Assembly: GCA_002917075.1 (NCBI GenBank)
Contig: NTMA01000031.1
Coordinates: 261,890-325,889, forward strand
Length of the DNA: 64,000 nucleotides
Source: Hawksworthiomyces lignivorus
Lineage: Eukaryota > Ascomycota > Sordariomycetes > Ophiostomatales > Ophiostomataceae
Direction: 5' to 3'
This document shows positions 45,040-56,112 of the stretch, piece by piece. Numbering within the stretch: the stretch's first letter is position 1; each line of letters starts with the position of its first letter. A program made the position numbers and the translations under genes. The notes beneath the pieces are model-generated. The model had not been told where the DNA came from, did no database searches, and saw only the letters and a program-made list of their open reading frames with translations.

Positions 45040-46065
45040 TCATGATTTTCTTGGAAAAAGATTGATCTTGCCATATAGGAAGCCACGCACACCGTTACTT
45101 AGCCAGCACTCTTCGCCGTCGAGCAGTGAGCTGGCCGCCACTTCTTCTTCCACGGCGAGCCCTCTGGACTGATCAGCTACGTGTAAAATACGCCTAGTGC
45201 AGAAGAAGCGGTGGCAAGGTAGATAAAAAGACAAACAAGAGAAGAAAAGAAACAGAAAACTGGCAGTGTCAGACAAGACATACCGCTCAAGGGCCCACCT
45301 GCGCGTGGTTGCGTCTAAGCCGCCGCTGCCACTTTCTCTGCTGTACTTGGGCGGTACTGGTGGTGTCACCCACCGGCCGCCACGCCAAAAATACGGCGTG
45401 CTGATGCTGCCATCCATGATGGCACCGCTCCCGGCGTTGACTAGCAACACCTCTTTCTGCTCGGGGCCTTTGATGCCCGCGCGTTGGCGGGCTCCATCAT
45501 ACATCTGCCGGCGTGTTGTCTTGTAGTGCGTGTAGGGCGACGAGTCCGTCTTGTCCACGTCTAGCGTCACCTCGTACGGGGTGCGGCTCATGGCAGAGCG
45601 CAGGGATGCAAGCAGGGGTAAAATCTTGGCTTCTTGCTCGGTACTGCCTTCACTATCCGTCATGAACCCTGGCGGAGGCAGCTGCGGTGGGAAGAGGCCG
45701 GCAAGCGGTGCCTCAGTGGCGGCGAAGGCTTCGCAGCCCAGCTGCCCGTCTCTCCCGAGGGTGATGCGACACCGGTAGGAAGCTCCATCGCCACCTGCGA
45801 CGCCCTGGACTGCTTCGTCTAGCAACTTCTTGAGCCTCTCCAGGCCGACGTCGCCGGCAATGGCAGATTCGGCGGTATCCCAGCTCCAATGTGCAGCCGC
45901 ACGGACAAGGCGATCTCTGTGGAAATCGAGCATGTAATATGGCGACTGCTGCTTGTAATTCCACCCCGCATGCGCAAACGCGCTATTGCCATTTGCTTCA
46001 CACAGGGCGGTGTCATACCGCACCGAGCTAAAAAGCTTGAAGGCATCCCCGTTCGGCGCAGACAT
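45040..46065 (-). CDS. ABZ2: aminodeoxychorismate lyase
   Basis: Exon 1 is 46065-45284 and exon 2 is 45193-45040; 311 residues. The 90-nt intron (45194-45283) has no in-frame stop and is a multiple of three, so the open frame runs straight through; the 30 intervening residues are Phe/Leu/Cys-rich and do not fit the fold, while GTATGT and TGCACTAG mark the ends. The protein belongs to PLP fold class IV. Visible features are FKLFSSVRYD at the start, the YYMLDFHRDRL segment, and VLLVNAGSGAIMDGSISTPYFWRGGRWVTPP near the cofactor site, ending in EECWLSNGVRGFLYGKI. It cleaves aminodeoxychorismate to p-aminobenzoate and pyruvate in folate synthesis, downstream of ABZ1. Confidence 0.85.
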   Translation of the reverse strand: MSAPNGDAFKLFSSVRYDTALCEANGNSAFAHAGWNYKQQSPYYMLDFHRDRLVRAAAHWSWDTAESAIAGDVGLERLKKLLDEAVQGVAGGDGASYRCRITLGRDGQLGCEAFAATEAPLAGLFPPQLPPPGFMTDSEGSTEQEAKILPLLASLRSAMSRTPYEVTLDVDKTDSSPYTHYKTTRRQMYDGARQRAGIKGPEQKEVLLVNAGSGAIMDGSISTPYFWRGGRWVTPPVPPKYSRESGSGGLDATTRRWALERYVLSDTASFLFLFFSCLSFYLPCHRFFCTRRILHVADQSRGLAVEEEVAASSLLDGEECWLSNGVRGFLYGKINLFPRKS

Positions 46066-46746
46066 CGTTTAGACAAATCTGCCGAGACGACCAAGTGTTC
46101 GGTTCGTTCAAGAAATAAAATAACAGCTACGTGACAGCGGCTCAGACGTCCACGTTCGCCGCCATTGCTTTTAAACTGTTTCGGACGCCAGCGAGCTGGG
46201 CAGACCAGCATGGGTACAAGTCAAGCTGCAGCCTTAGGCAGCGAATTTGTGGAGGCAGCTACTTGTGCTACGTACGAGTACAAGTACAAAGATCGGAAGG
46301 AGTCGCACCACCACCGCCCCAGCCCAGTTATATTGTCCCACGCCCAGCGCACGGATCAGTCTAGTTTGGGAGCCATTACCAGGTTTATTAATGATTTTTT
46401 TGTGTGTAGCTCTTTCCGTGCAAGCTTTTTTTTTTTTCCCTCTCAGCGGTGGATGCAAGAGCGACATCATCGGTGGACAAAATCCGGTGCGGGAGGAAAC
46501 CATCTAAAAAATAAAATAAAATAAAAAAAATAAGTCGATCGACTTGCTACGGAAAAAATTGCTCCCAGCAAGACCCGAGACTATATTACCTTCGCATAAG
46601 ATATACAAGCAGATTTTACTCAACAGTACTCATCAGCCTCTTCCTATTGGCTCATTGTGCTTCTCGTCGGGCTCTTCACCTTTTTTTTTCGTTATCATTT
46701 CGACCTTTCATCACTGCCTTCCGCCCATTGAAGACGGTGAAGAAAA
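46066..46746. other. divergent promoter region of ABZ2 and TOM70
   Basis: 681 bases between two divergent genes. It includes an A/T repeat (AAAATAAAATAAAA near 46507) and a T-rich and C/T-rich tract before the TOM70 start. No gene seen. Confidence 0.6.
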
Positions 46747-48884
46747 ATGGCTGCAAGACCACCCCCTGCGGCTGCTGCGCCGCCGGCGTACTCAATTCCA
46801 TCGACGACGACTACGACGACTGCTGTGCGTGTGACCGACGACTCATCACTCTGGGATCGGTTAACGAAATGGGCGACTGAGAACAAGACCATTGTCTACA
46901 CCATTGCTGGTGTGGCCGTGGTGGCCACGGGTGCTGGCGTGGTCTACTACGTAAAGAGCAGCCGGGTACGTGGGCTTCTTTTCAAGTTTTCCTTTCTGTC
47001 GTGGGATGTTCATGTAGATTGCATCTTTGTTGGCCGTCTCATTGAATTGCTAACTGTGTCTGCCGTCCAAATAGTCTCAAGACGCCTCCTCGTCGACAAC
47101 ACCCAAGCTGAGCAAGAAGGAGCGGCGGAAACGGAAAGAGGCCGAGCGAAAGGCTGCCACCGAGGCAAGCAAGGCGACCACCTCCGAGAGCGACGATTCG
47201 GCGACCAAGAAGCCGCAGGCCGCCTCCGTGTCGTCGGCTGAAGAGGAGCTGCCAGAGGTCACCGAGGCCTCCGTGCAAGCGCTGAGCCTGGACGAGCGGA
47301 AGAAGATGGCACTCAAGCTGAAGGAGGCCGGCAACAAGGCGTACGGCGCCAAGGACCTGGACCGCGCCATCGATCTATATTCCAAGGCGATCTTGTGCAA
47401 GCAGGACCCCGTCTACTACTCCAACCGCGCGGCGTGCTACAGCGCGTTGAGCAACTGGGACAAGGTCGTCGAGGACACGACGGCAGCCATCAACATCGAC
47501 CCAGAGTACATCAAGGCGCTCAACCGCCGGGCGAATGCCTACGACCGCCTGGGCAAGTACCGCGAGTCGCTGCTGGACTACACGGCCAGCTGCATCATCG
47601 ATGGGTTCAAGAACGAGGCCAGCGCGCAGGCCGTCGAGCGGCTGCTCAAGAAGTTCGCCGAGACCAAGGCCAAGGAGATGATGGAGACGCGCCCGGCCAA
47701 GCTGCCCAGCCCCACCTTTGTGGGCAACTACCTGCAGAGCTTCCGCGCCAAGCCGCGGCCCGAGGGCCTCGACGACGCCGCCGACCTGGCCGAGGGCACG
47801 GGCAAGGGCCAGCTGCGGCTGGGCCTGCAGGCACTGGACAAGAAGACGGCCGACGGCTACGAGGAGGCGTCGGCGGCGTTCGCGCGGGCGCTCGAGCTGG
47901 GCGAGCTGGGCAGCTACGAGGCGCTCGCTTACAACCTGCGAGGCACCTTCCTGTGCCTGCTGGGCAAGCACGAGGAAGCCCTGGCGGCGCTGACCAAGAG
48001 CATCGAGCTGGACCCGTCCATGACACAGAGCTACATCAAGCGCGCCAGTATGAATCTCGAGCTTGGCTCGCCCGCCACCGCCGAGGAAGACTTCACCAAG
48101 GCGCTCGAGCAGAACAGCGAGGACCCAGACATCTACTACCACCGCGCCCAGCTTCATTTTATCAAGTCCGAGTTCGGCGAGGCTGCCAAGGACTACCAGA
48201 AGTCGATCGACCTGGACCGCGACTTTATCTTCTCCCACATCCAGCTAGGCGTCACGCAGTACAAGCTGGGCTCCATCGCGTCGTCTATGGCCACGTTCCG
48301 CCGCTGCGAAAAGAACTTTAGCAAGGTGCCGGACGTCTATAACTACCACGGTGAGCTCCTCCTCGACCAGGGCCGGTACCAGGACGCCATCGAGAAGTTC
48401 GACAAGGCCATCGAAATGGAGAAGGAGACCAAGCCCATGAACATGAACGTGCTGCCCCTCATCAACAAGTCTCTGGCCCTGTTCCAGTGGAAGCAAGACT
48501 TCTCCGAGGCTGAGAAGCTCTGCTCCAAGGCACTGATTAGTACGTCCTCTCCCCCGCCAAGATCTGCTATTTGACCGTCAAACTTTTAAATATGTTTTGT
48601 TTATATTGTCTCGTCTCTTTATTTCTCTACTAATCTGTCTGCTCTAATTAGTTGACCCCGAGTGCGATATTGCCGTGGCGACCATGGCGCAGCTCCTCCT
48701 CCAGCAGGGCAAGGTGACCGACGCCCTTACGTACTTTGAGCGCGCAGCCGACCTGGCCCGGACGGAGGGCGAGCTCGTCAACGCGCTCTCGTATGCTGAG
48801 GCGACGCGGACGCAGATCCACGTCCAGGAGAAGTACCCGGCTCTGGCCGCAAAGCTTCAGGGCATGGGATCAGTCCTGCGGTAG
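46747..48884 (+). CDS. TOM70: TOM70, mitochondrial outer-membrane import receptor
   Basis: Exons 46747-46965, 47075-48539 and 48652-48884, with introns of 109 and 112 nt; 638 residues, normal for fungi. A Pro/Ala/Thr-rich N-terminus leads to a membrane anchor at about 48-69 ([20 protein letters not shown]) with the bulk of the protein in the cytosol. A basic linker ([13 protein letters not shown]) follows, then TPR units from about 145: the clamp that binds the EEVD ends of Hsp70/Hsp90 ([29 protein letters not shown]) and the C-terminal TPR groove that binds preproteins such as metabolite carriers ([30 protein letters not shown]). The start context is AAAAATGG. Codons are strongly G/C-ending, as expected of a well-expressed gene. 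Confidence 0.95.
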
Positions 48885-50237
48885 AGCCTTATTTCCTCTG
48901 ATTGCCGCTCTCTTTCTCTAGCTGTATTCCGTCTTGCTACTTTGCTCTTCGGAGATGCTGTTCTCTCACAACACTGTAGTGGAGGGAGAGGGGAGTGAGG
49001 GCCATGGCGCAACTGCCGGCTCTAAGAAACTATAACTGTCGTACGCCGAGCGGGTCGTACGACGCCGTATATAGGGAGGCCTTTTTTGGTCAAGTACGAC
49101 ACTTTGGAAGGATTGCTGCAAGTGATATTTGAGTAGTACGATGGTGAAACAATGGGTCATTGAAGAGGGGCGAAGAAAGGATGGAATTCGGACGGCAAAG
49201 GGAAGACATACACACACGACACAAGGTAACGTATAACGACCATGAAACAATCCCAAAAATGAAAGAAAGTCAAGACAACAAAACAAAACAAAACAGAACA
49301 GATGTGCATGGGGCAGAAAAAGGGGGTCGTCTTAATGGTATTGTTTTGGACACTTGCTTCGGTCCTTTTTTTTTGGTCACAGAGCACCTTTTCTATTTTA
49401 ATTTGGTTCTTCTACTACTTTTTTATCTTGATGTTCTTGGGGCATGTCGTATGAAGATGGCGATAGGGAACATACGAGGCGGCTTCCAGTCGTTTCACTA
49501 GGCCAAATGTCGAACACTCTCCACACTGTATATAACCAATCAAACATGCATTTATTCTGCTGCAGCTTTCTCGACTATAGATGCAGGTTCTATGCTTCTA
49601 AAAGAGTGAGCCAAGTAATGCTTCATACCTTTTTTGTATTTTTATCAATCAAGAAATAGATGCTACAAACCGACAGCTCGAGAAAGAAACGCAAAGATCT
49701 TTTAATCGAAATTTTATTCATATCAACCGAGGGAGTAAAGCGTATAAAAAACACCCAAAATATAGTATATCTCTCCAACCACAACAAGCCAACGACCACT
49801 GAAGAAAATGAACAAAGGAAAACCACAACCTCTTCTTCAGTATAAAACTGTATGACAAACAGGCACCAACTAAACCAACGATGATATAAGGGTGGGGGGA
49901 GGAACAGGGGAGATCAGCTACGTCTCCCCTCTCCTCCAACAATATTAAAGTTAAAGAGATTTGACCGCCAGCTGGCAGTCTAGAGAAGCTGGGAAGGGAA
50001 AGAAAAAGAGAAAAAAAAGAAAAGTGCCTAGTTGTACATATAGAACCAACCCTTCTCCTTCTGCTTGGTTTCTTGCAATTCTTTTCTTTTCTGTAGAAAG
50101 GGTGTATATAATGGGGGGAAAAGGTGACAGGGCGAGATGGGGAATGCAAAGCGGAAGCGACAAACATAAGAAACAAATAAAAAAGGGAAAAGGAGAGCTG
50201 CTTTTATTGATCCTCTCTTTTTTTTTCATTCTGTCCT
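48885..50237. other. intergenic between convergent genes
   Basis: 3' flanks of TOM70 (+) and the syntaxin gene (-). AT-rich from 49.2 to 50.2 kb. No gene seen. Confidence 0.6.
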
Positions 50238-51283
50238 CTAGCTCTTGGTCGAGTTCCGGGTAAGGGCGACACCAAGGCCGACGCCGAGGGCGATGGCGAT
50301 GATGATGAGGATGACGACGAACAGGCACCACCACTTGAGCTTGCGGCGGCGGCGGGCGTGCTCGGTGGCGGAGGCGACCTGCTTGTTGGCGCTCTGCAGG
50401 TGGTCGACGGTGTTCTGAGTCTGCTCCTCGGTCTGGGTGAAGACGGGGTCCTGCTGGATGACGAGGGTGTCGAGGTCGTTGAACAGGCCGTTGAGCTCGG
50501 TGATGGACTGCTCGATGCGCTGCAGCTCGTTGTGCCGCGCGCGCACGGCGCCGAGGACGGCCGAGGCCTGACCGGAGCGGTTTGTCCGGAGCTAGAAAAA
50601 AAAGGGCCTCTGTCAGCAACAGCAAGCAACAACAACAAAGCAAAGGACCAAAAAAAGAAACTTACAGCAGTCTGGAAGACGCCCTCGCTGCCCCAGTCGG
50701 CGTCGGCGGCATGGGTGACCTCCTCCTCGGTGGCGTCCGGGTTGACGATGCGGTACTGGCGGGCGATCTGCTCGCGGTAGCGCTCACGGTACTGCTTCTC
50801 CTCGGTCATGTAGCCCTGCAGCTCGCGCTTGAAATCGTTGTTGAGCGTCTCGAACTGGCGCTTCTTGAGGGCGTGGGTGCCGTCCGAGGTGCGCTCGCAG
50901 TCGCGCTGCAGCAGGCGCAGCTGGTTGCGGATCTGGGTGTTCTTGAGCTGGGTCTGGGCGATGAGCTGCTCCAGCTGCTGCGCCGCGGCCGGGTCGTTGC
51001 CGCCCAGCGCGCGCTGGTGCAGGCCGGCGATGGACTGCACGCTGGCCGTCAGCGAGCGGATCTCGCCGCGCACGTTGGACACCTGCGTTAGGTACTCCTG
51101 CTGCGACATGGCGGGCGCGCCGGCTGGCTGCTGCTGGCCGTACGGCTGCATCTCGTGCTGCTCCTCGCCATAACCGTTGCCCTGGCCGGCCTCAGCGCCG
51201 GGGGCCTGCTCGTACGGATTGGACTGGTACGGGTTCTGGGCCTGGTAGGGATTCTGGCCCTGGTATTGGTTGTTGTAGGACAT
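50238..51283 (-). CDS. SSO1: plasma-membrane syntaxin (Qa-SNARE), SSO type
   Basis: Exon 1 is 51283-50666 and exon 2 is 50591-50238, with a 74-nt intron; 323 residues. The start MSYNNQYQ is preferred over an in-frame codon 26 positions upstream. The first 35 residues carry repeats of QNPYQ/SNPYE. An Habc-type helical region spans about 80-190 (EYLTQVSNVRGEIRSL; LKKRQFETLNNDFK). The SNARE helix is about 222-285, with the zero-layer Gln in the segment QTEEQTQNTVDHLQSA or just before it. A C-terminal anchor, WWCLFVVILIIIAIALGVGL, lies at about 293-316. It pairs with Sec9 and Snc for fusion of secretory vesicles at the plasma membrane. Confidence 0.9.
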
Positions 51284-54200
51284 TGTGGCGGACGGCGGCG
51301 GTGGGGACGCCGAAAGAAGTAAAGGAGAAGCGCGGTTCAGTGGACTAAGGCGGGAGAGCACAACAAAAACACGGAGGGCCGGTCAATTGCGCAGGTCTGT
51401 TTCGTCTGGTCGCAAACGCGCAAGGCCGTTTTCGTCTTGCTGTCCGCTTTTTCTCTGTTTGCGTTCCCGTTCTTGGCGTTATTTCAATCGGTTAAAGGAA
51501 AACAAGGAAAGCTGGTCGGAAAGAGAAAACGCGGGAGCTGCGGTAGCGCGGGAAACCAGGGAAACGTAGCAATGGAAGCCCGCCGAGAGCGACAAACCGA
51601 CTGTGGGAAAAAGGCGAAATAGGAAAAAAGAACAAGAACAACAAAAGACGAGATGCGTCGCTTGGCTACTGATCCCGTCCGGCCTCGTCCGGTAAAGAGG
51701 TATGATGGGGGGGGAAAGAAAGAAAGCGATGAGAGTAGAGGAAAAAGAGGAGAGATGAGTGAGAGAAAAGGGAAATTAATAAGATTAAGATTTGAAAAAC
51801 TAGCAGGGGGAATGGCAGGGCGTGGGAAAAATACAGGTAAACGAGTCACTACAAGCAGCTAAAAGAAGAGCACATCTAGAAGCTAAATAAGCTTTCGGTC
51901 GCGCACTGTCAGGCTACGGGACATCCCCCAAACTTGAAGTAAACTTTCTGCAAAATCACCCGTTCTTCCATGCTGTCAGGGAGAGGAATCTTCCGTCTAT
52001 ATACGTCACCAATTAATACCCTCCATTTCTGCATCTTTATTTTGGATACTTTATTTTTTTTAATTTCTCTTGCGACGACGTGTGTTGCGGCGAGGCGGCC
52101 AAGAAGGAAGGATTGGATTGAAAAGGCTAGAATTGCACCATGTGCATGCGCTGCACTGCCGCTGGTTTAGGGGAGGCAAAGGTCCTACCTACACGTACTG
52201 CTTAGGAAGAGCAGAGTGGGAGCGGCGAACAGGTCTGAATAGCTAGCGATCCGCAGGTGACAGCTCCCAGTTTGTTCGCTGTGCCTCTTTCGGAATGGGA
52301 CAAGAGCATGCAGCGCGCAGGAGTCCGAAGAGCAGGGTACCATAATTACGAGGGCGGTGGTCCAGCGAGAGGAGCAAGGAATGGGCTTGACTGACTAGCT
52401 ATGCGTCCTTAGCAAGCGCCTCCACTCTGGTCCAGGCGACTGTGGCTGAGAAGGACGCCTCTAAACAAAAATAAAAGAGAGCTAAAATAGAAAACCAAAA
52501 AGGAAGAAGAGGAAGAAGGCGAAGAAAGCAAAGCACATGCTAAGAGAAAACAAGCGTAAACAGGCGTAAACTGCCCCCCCCCCCCCCCCCCCCGGCTTGC
52601 GCGGATCAGGAAGGTTACCCAGTTATTATTATCCACTCTCCGTAATAAAGACGGGTACGAAGTACCTAAGCACATTGTAATAAAACTGCTCCCCTTCGTC
52701 GTGCTCATACGTACTCCTCTGCCCTTCCTCCTCCTAACTATATGCAATTTCACAGGGATTGAGGCCAAAAAGGATGGGCAATATGGGCTTGTGCGAACTT
52801 GCCAATTGGGAGCTGCCTGTATGGCACTGTGAGAAAAGGAGTATTTTGGAGGAGGGGATGGCAGCGTCTATGGCCGTTCCATTTTCCTTGCCTTGTAGTT
52901 AACGACAAAAAAGCGACTGTCCTCCATTTTCCTACATGCAAGGAACCGCACATCGTGAAATCCTCGGCGGCGTCGCCTTCGCACTCAAGAGCCGCTTTTT
53001 GAATAAGAAATGGGAGTTCTCCGATGTGCGCCTGACTCACGGCTGAGCGAAATCAATAAAAGAATCTTGCCCCGGCTCTGCATTTCTGCCTCCAAGACCT
53101 CTGTCAGCCTCCCTCAGACTGAAAGAAGTTAGATAAGCCCACGGTCGATGCGGAATGGCCTGCAATAGAATGAGCCTGAATAAGGAAAAGCACAGGGGGG
53201 TGTAAGACTCGAAGTCGTACCCTTTTTCAAGCTAGCGTCGCAGTAAAAAAATAAAAAAAAAAACAGCTCGTTCCGTTGAGAAGACCGACTAGGTGTTCTC
53301 CCAACAGTCGTTCGGTACCGCATCTGTAATACGCATATTATTATGCGTCTTACGGCTAAGCCTATATGTTATTCGTAAGATGCTGCTGTAATATGTACGT
53401 GAGATACTTGGGACATTGGACATTTCACGTCACCATTGAGGCTGAGAAGCGAAGAACGAACAGAACGAACAGAACTGTCGGCCCATGCAGATAATACACG
53501 AAAAGGGCAAAATCCGAATTTCTGACGAGATGGTGCTCCATTGCCTATGCTACTCTGTCTTCTATCTTTCTTCTTCTGGCCTGCTGCGTCCAGGCATGAC
53601 CTGTATCGTCTTGTTTGCAAGCAACTTTTTTCATCATCCTTCTTTTCCAAAGCTTATGGCCGAATCAATTACTTTCTGTGCCCCGAGATAGATCACATGT
53701 CCATCAGCACTCCGCGGTTAGACATTGGCGTGTAAAAAAGCAAGTGCAGTCGCTGTCGTCGTATTCCCTATAATTAGATCGTCTGGAAATTCTGCTGCCT
53801 GGTGGACCGCCGCAACAAAGAACCAAGAAAGTGTGTAACTTATGATACGCATCTGCACATGTCTACGAAAACGTCATTGCAGTCGTTGATTGGCTTGCTC
53901 GTAAAAAGTTCGTTTGGTTTTCAAAGTAGATTCTCACACAAATGAGAGACAACAGAAAATAGTTTTTTCTTGGATATTTATTTGTCTGCCTGGGCTGAAG
54001 AGCTGTGCATATGCACGTACTGCTGTAACTGGTTCCATCTTAAACATCCTGCTCAGTCCAGAAGAAGCCGCAGCACCTGTGGGTCCAAAGATCATCTCAG
54101 CCCGTCTGTGGTGCGAAGACGTCTTTTAAGCGAGAAAGAAAGCATTAGTGGCCAGTCTCTTGACCTCCCTTCTCTCTCCTCCAGATGCATTACATTTGTG

Positions 54201-54491
54201 ACCGGCAGATGCTACAGGCCCGAGCTTCCTGGAGCTCTCCAGGTTTATCCTGGCCTGGATCTCTGCGGCGCAGCAGCTGCTGGTGAAATTTCGTGCGACT
54301 TTCGCATAGGCCCCTCCACAAACATCGTAGGCCGCGAATTGCAGTTGCAGCTGCCTTGGGTACGAGAAGCATGCTGCCAAATTTTTTGTAGAGTGCGTTG
54401 TCTGCCTTGGTATGCGTCTCCATAGCATTGCGACCTCTGCGATCCTCTCCCAGGCTGTCTCTTCTTTATTTTTGGTCTCGTCTCGGCTTCT
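51284..54491. other. 3.2-kb intergenic region
   Basis: Purine-rich plus strand near 51.3-51.8 kb is the syntaxin leader or promoter. A C20 run lies at 52574-52593. No frame has protein-like support and no tRNA or transposon is seen. Confidence 0.5.
52574..52593. repeat. C20 homopolymer
   Basis: Uninterrupted run of 20 C, the second long C run of this window. Confidence 0.95.
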
Positions 54492-55497
54492 TCACAGGTA
54501 GTCCTTCTTGCGGCTCGTGCGCGTGAACTGGTTGAGGTGCCACTCGACGTGGCCGTCCTTGTTCTCGAGCGTGCCGCTGCGGATCTCGAACAGCTTCATG
54601 GACATGCGCGGGCCGACCTCGGACAGCTCGACGGCGTCGTGGGCGGTGCGCACGTAGACGTAGTGGCGCACCTCGATGACGTCCTCGACGTTCTTGAAGG
54701 CGACGACGCGGTTGGACAGCTTGGTCTTGCTGGTGACGGCGTCGCGCGGCGGGAACAGGTGCTTGAGCACCTTGCACACGCGGGCGCCCAGGCGGCTGGT
54801 GAAGCCCTCGAAGAGCAGGTGCGGGTAGGCCTCGGAGACGCTGCCGCGCACGCTGCCGGGGATGTCGCCGCGCATCAGCACGTTGTGCAACGAGAAGGAC
54901 ACGGTAGGGCCGTGCGGCAGGTGCGAGATGACGAGCCCCGTCGGCGTGCCGCGGTGCTCCGACAGCAGCACCACGTCCGTCAGCCCGGCCGACTGCGCCG
55001 ACCGCACGCAGTCGTCCAGCACCATGTTGCCGCGGTTCAGCCGGATCGCCGTCGGCAGCAGCAGCCGCATCTCCTTGCTAAACGCCGTCAGCCGCGCCGA
55101 CGCCGACCGCGACGTCGTCACCAGCACCCGCGGCTCCACCAGCCCGCTCAGCTGCGCGTACTCGTCGTCCAGGTCCAGCTGCTCGTCCGCGTCCCGGTCC
55201 TCGCGCGACTCGTCGTACGCAAAGTCTTTGCGCAGCTGCTTGTCGCCCGCCACGCTCTTTTCCAGCGGCCGCCCCTGCGCGATCGCGCTCCGCAGCTTCG
55301 CCCGCTTCTCGCTGATCTCTGCCTCCTTCAGCACCATCGCCTTGCGGTAGAGATAGTCTCTCCGCTGCCGTACCGTTTTGCGCTAAGAAGAGAGCAAAGA
55401 GTCAGTCGACAATGGCAATCCCAATGTAAAAATTTCCGTAATACAGCTCATGGAGTGAGAGCAAGAAGACATCAATACAGTTAATACTTACAAGCAT
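54492..55497 (-). CDS. IMP4: IMP4, U3 snoRNP protein
   Basis: Exon 1 is 55497-55492, just ATGCTT, and exon 2 is 55382-54492; the intron is 109 nt. Joined, the start is MLRKTVRQRRDYLYRKAM, the expected IMP4 N-terminus; without the six-base exon the first ATG would be 17 residues late. The protein is 298 residues. An N-terminal coiled, charged region precedes the Brix domain at about 88-270 (PRVLVTTSRSASARLTAFSK; RLNRGNMVLDDCV; GPTVSFSLHNVLMRGDI; VAFKNVEDVIEVRHY). IMP4 acts with IMP3 and MPP10 in the SSU processome in the nucleolus, helping U3 snoRNA pair with pre-18S rRNA. The gene faces UPF1 across 615 bases. Confidence 0.94.
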
Positions 55498-56112
55498 GGT
55501 TGCGTATGTGTGGAAAACAAGAACAATGCCTCAAACGGGTTTTGATCTCTGTTTTGGCGGGCAGAAAAAATGAAGGCAAATCGAAAAAAAATAAATTTAA
55601 TTGAGAAAATCATCGTCTCCTACCAGCAAATAAATTTCCTTATCGATAAGAAAAAAGTCGAATCGCACATTAGGCTGCGAGCACGTGACATTGCCGCCAA
55701 TCTGAGAGGCAAAGAGGTTTTGTTGTGCCGATTGAAGGAAGTCGCCCCGCACACAAGCAAAAGTAGGTAGCGACTGCCCTCTGCTAATAATTCAACACTG
55801 CAAATCTGAAGGTGAAAGTCCTTTCGGGCGAATTCAGAAAGAAAAGCAAAACCTCTTCTCTCTTCACGGCGGACACGCAACCCCTAGTTCGCTTCCGTTT
55901 CTATTCTGCTTTTCTTTTCTTGTATCTTTTGCTTTTCTGTTGTTCTTTTCCTTTCTCTTTTTCCTTTTTTCTTTTGTTTTGCTTCTCTGCCTGTACTTCA
56001 GAGGGTACGGATGCCAGCCGAATGTCCACTTTTCTGACTGCAGCAGATTTGCAATCCTAACCCGCTCAACAGATAGGATCACCAACCAGCTAGGATCTTC
56101 TTCCGCCCTGCC
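55498..56112. other. divergent promoter region of IMP4 and UPF1
   Basis: 615 bases. The half next to UPF1 is a strong C/T-rich tract on the plus strand (55890-55990), typical of fungal promoters just upstream of transcription starts. No gene seen. Confidence 0.55.

Noticed and set aside
47375..48238. 287-codon minus-strand frame opposite TOM70
   Set aside because: Shadow of a codon-biased gene. The plus strand encodes clear TPR repeats.
53160..53340. Possible tRNA-like sequence (ACTCGAAGTC near 53207)
   Set aside because: The B-box resemblance is weak and I could not fold a cloverleaf with a matching A-box and acceptor stem on either strand.
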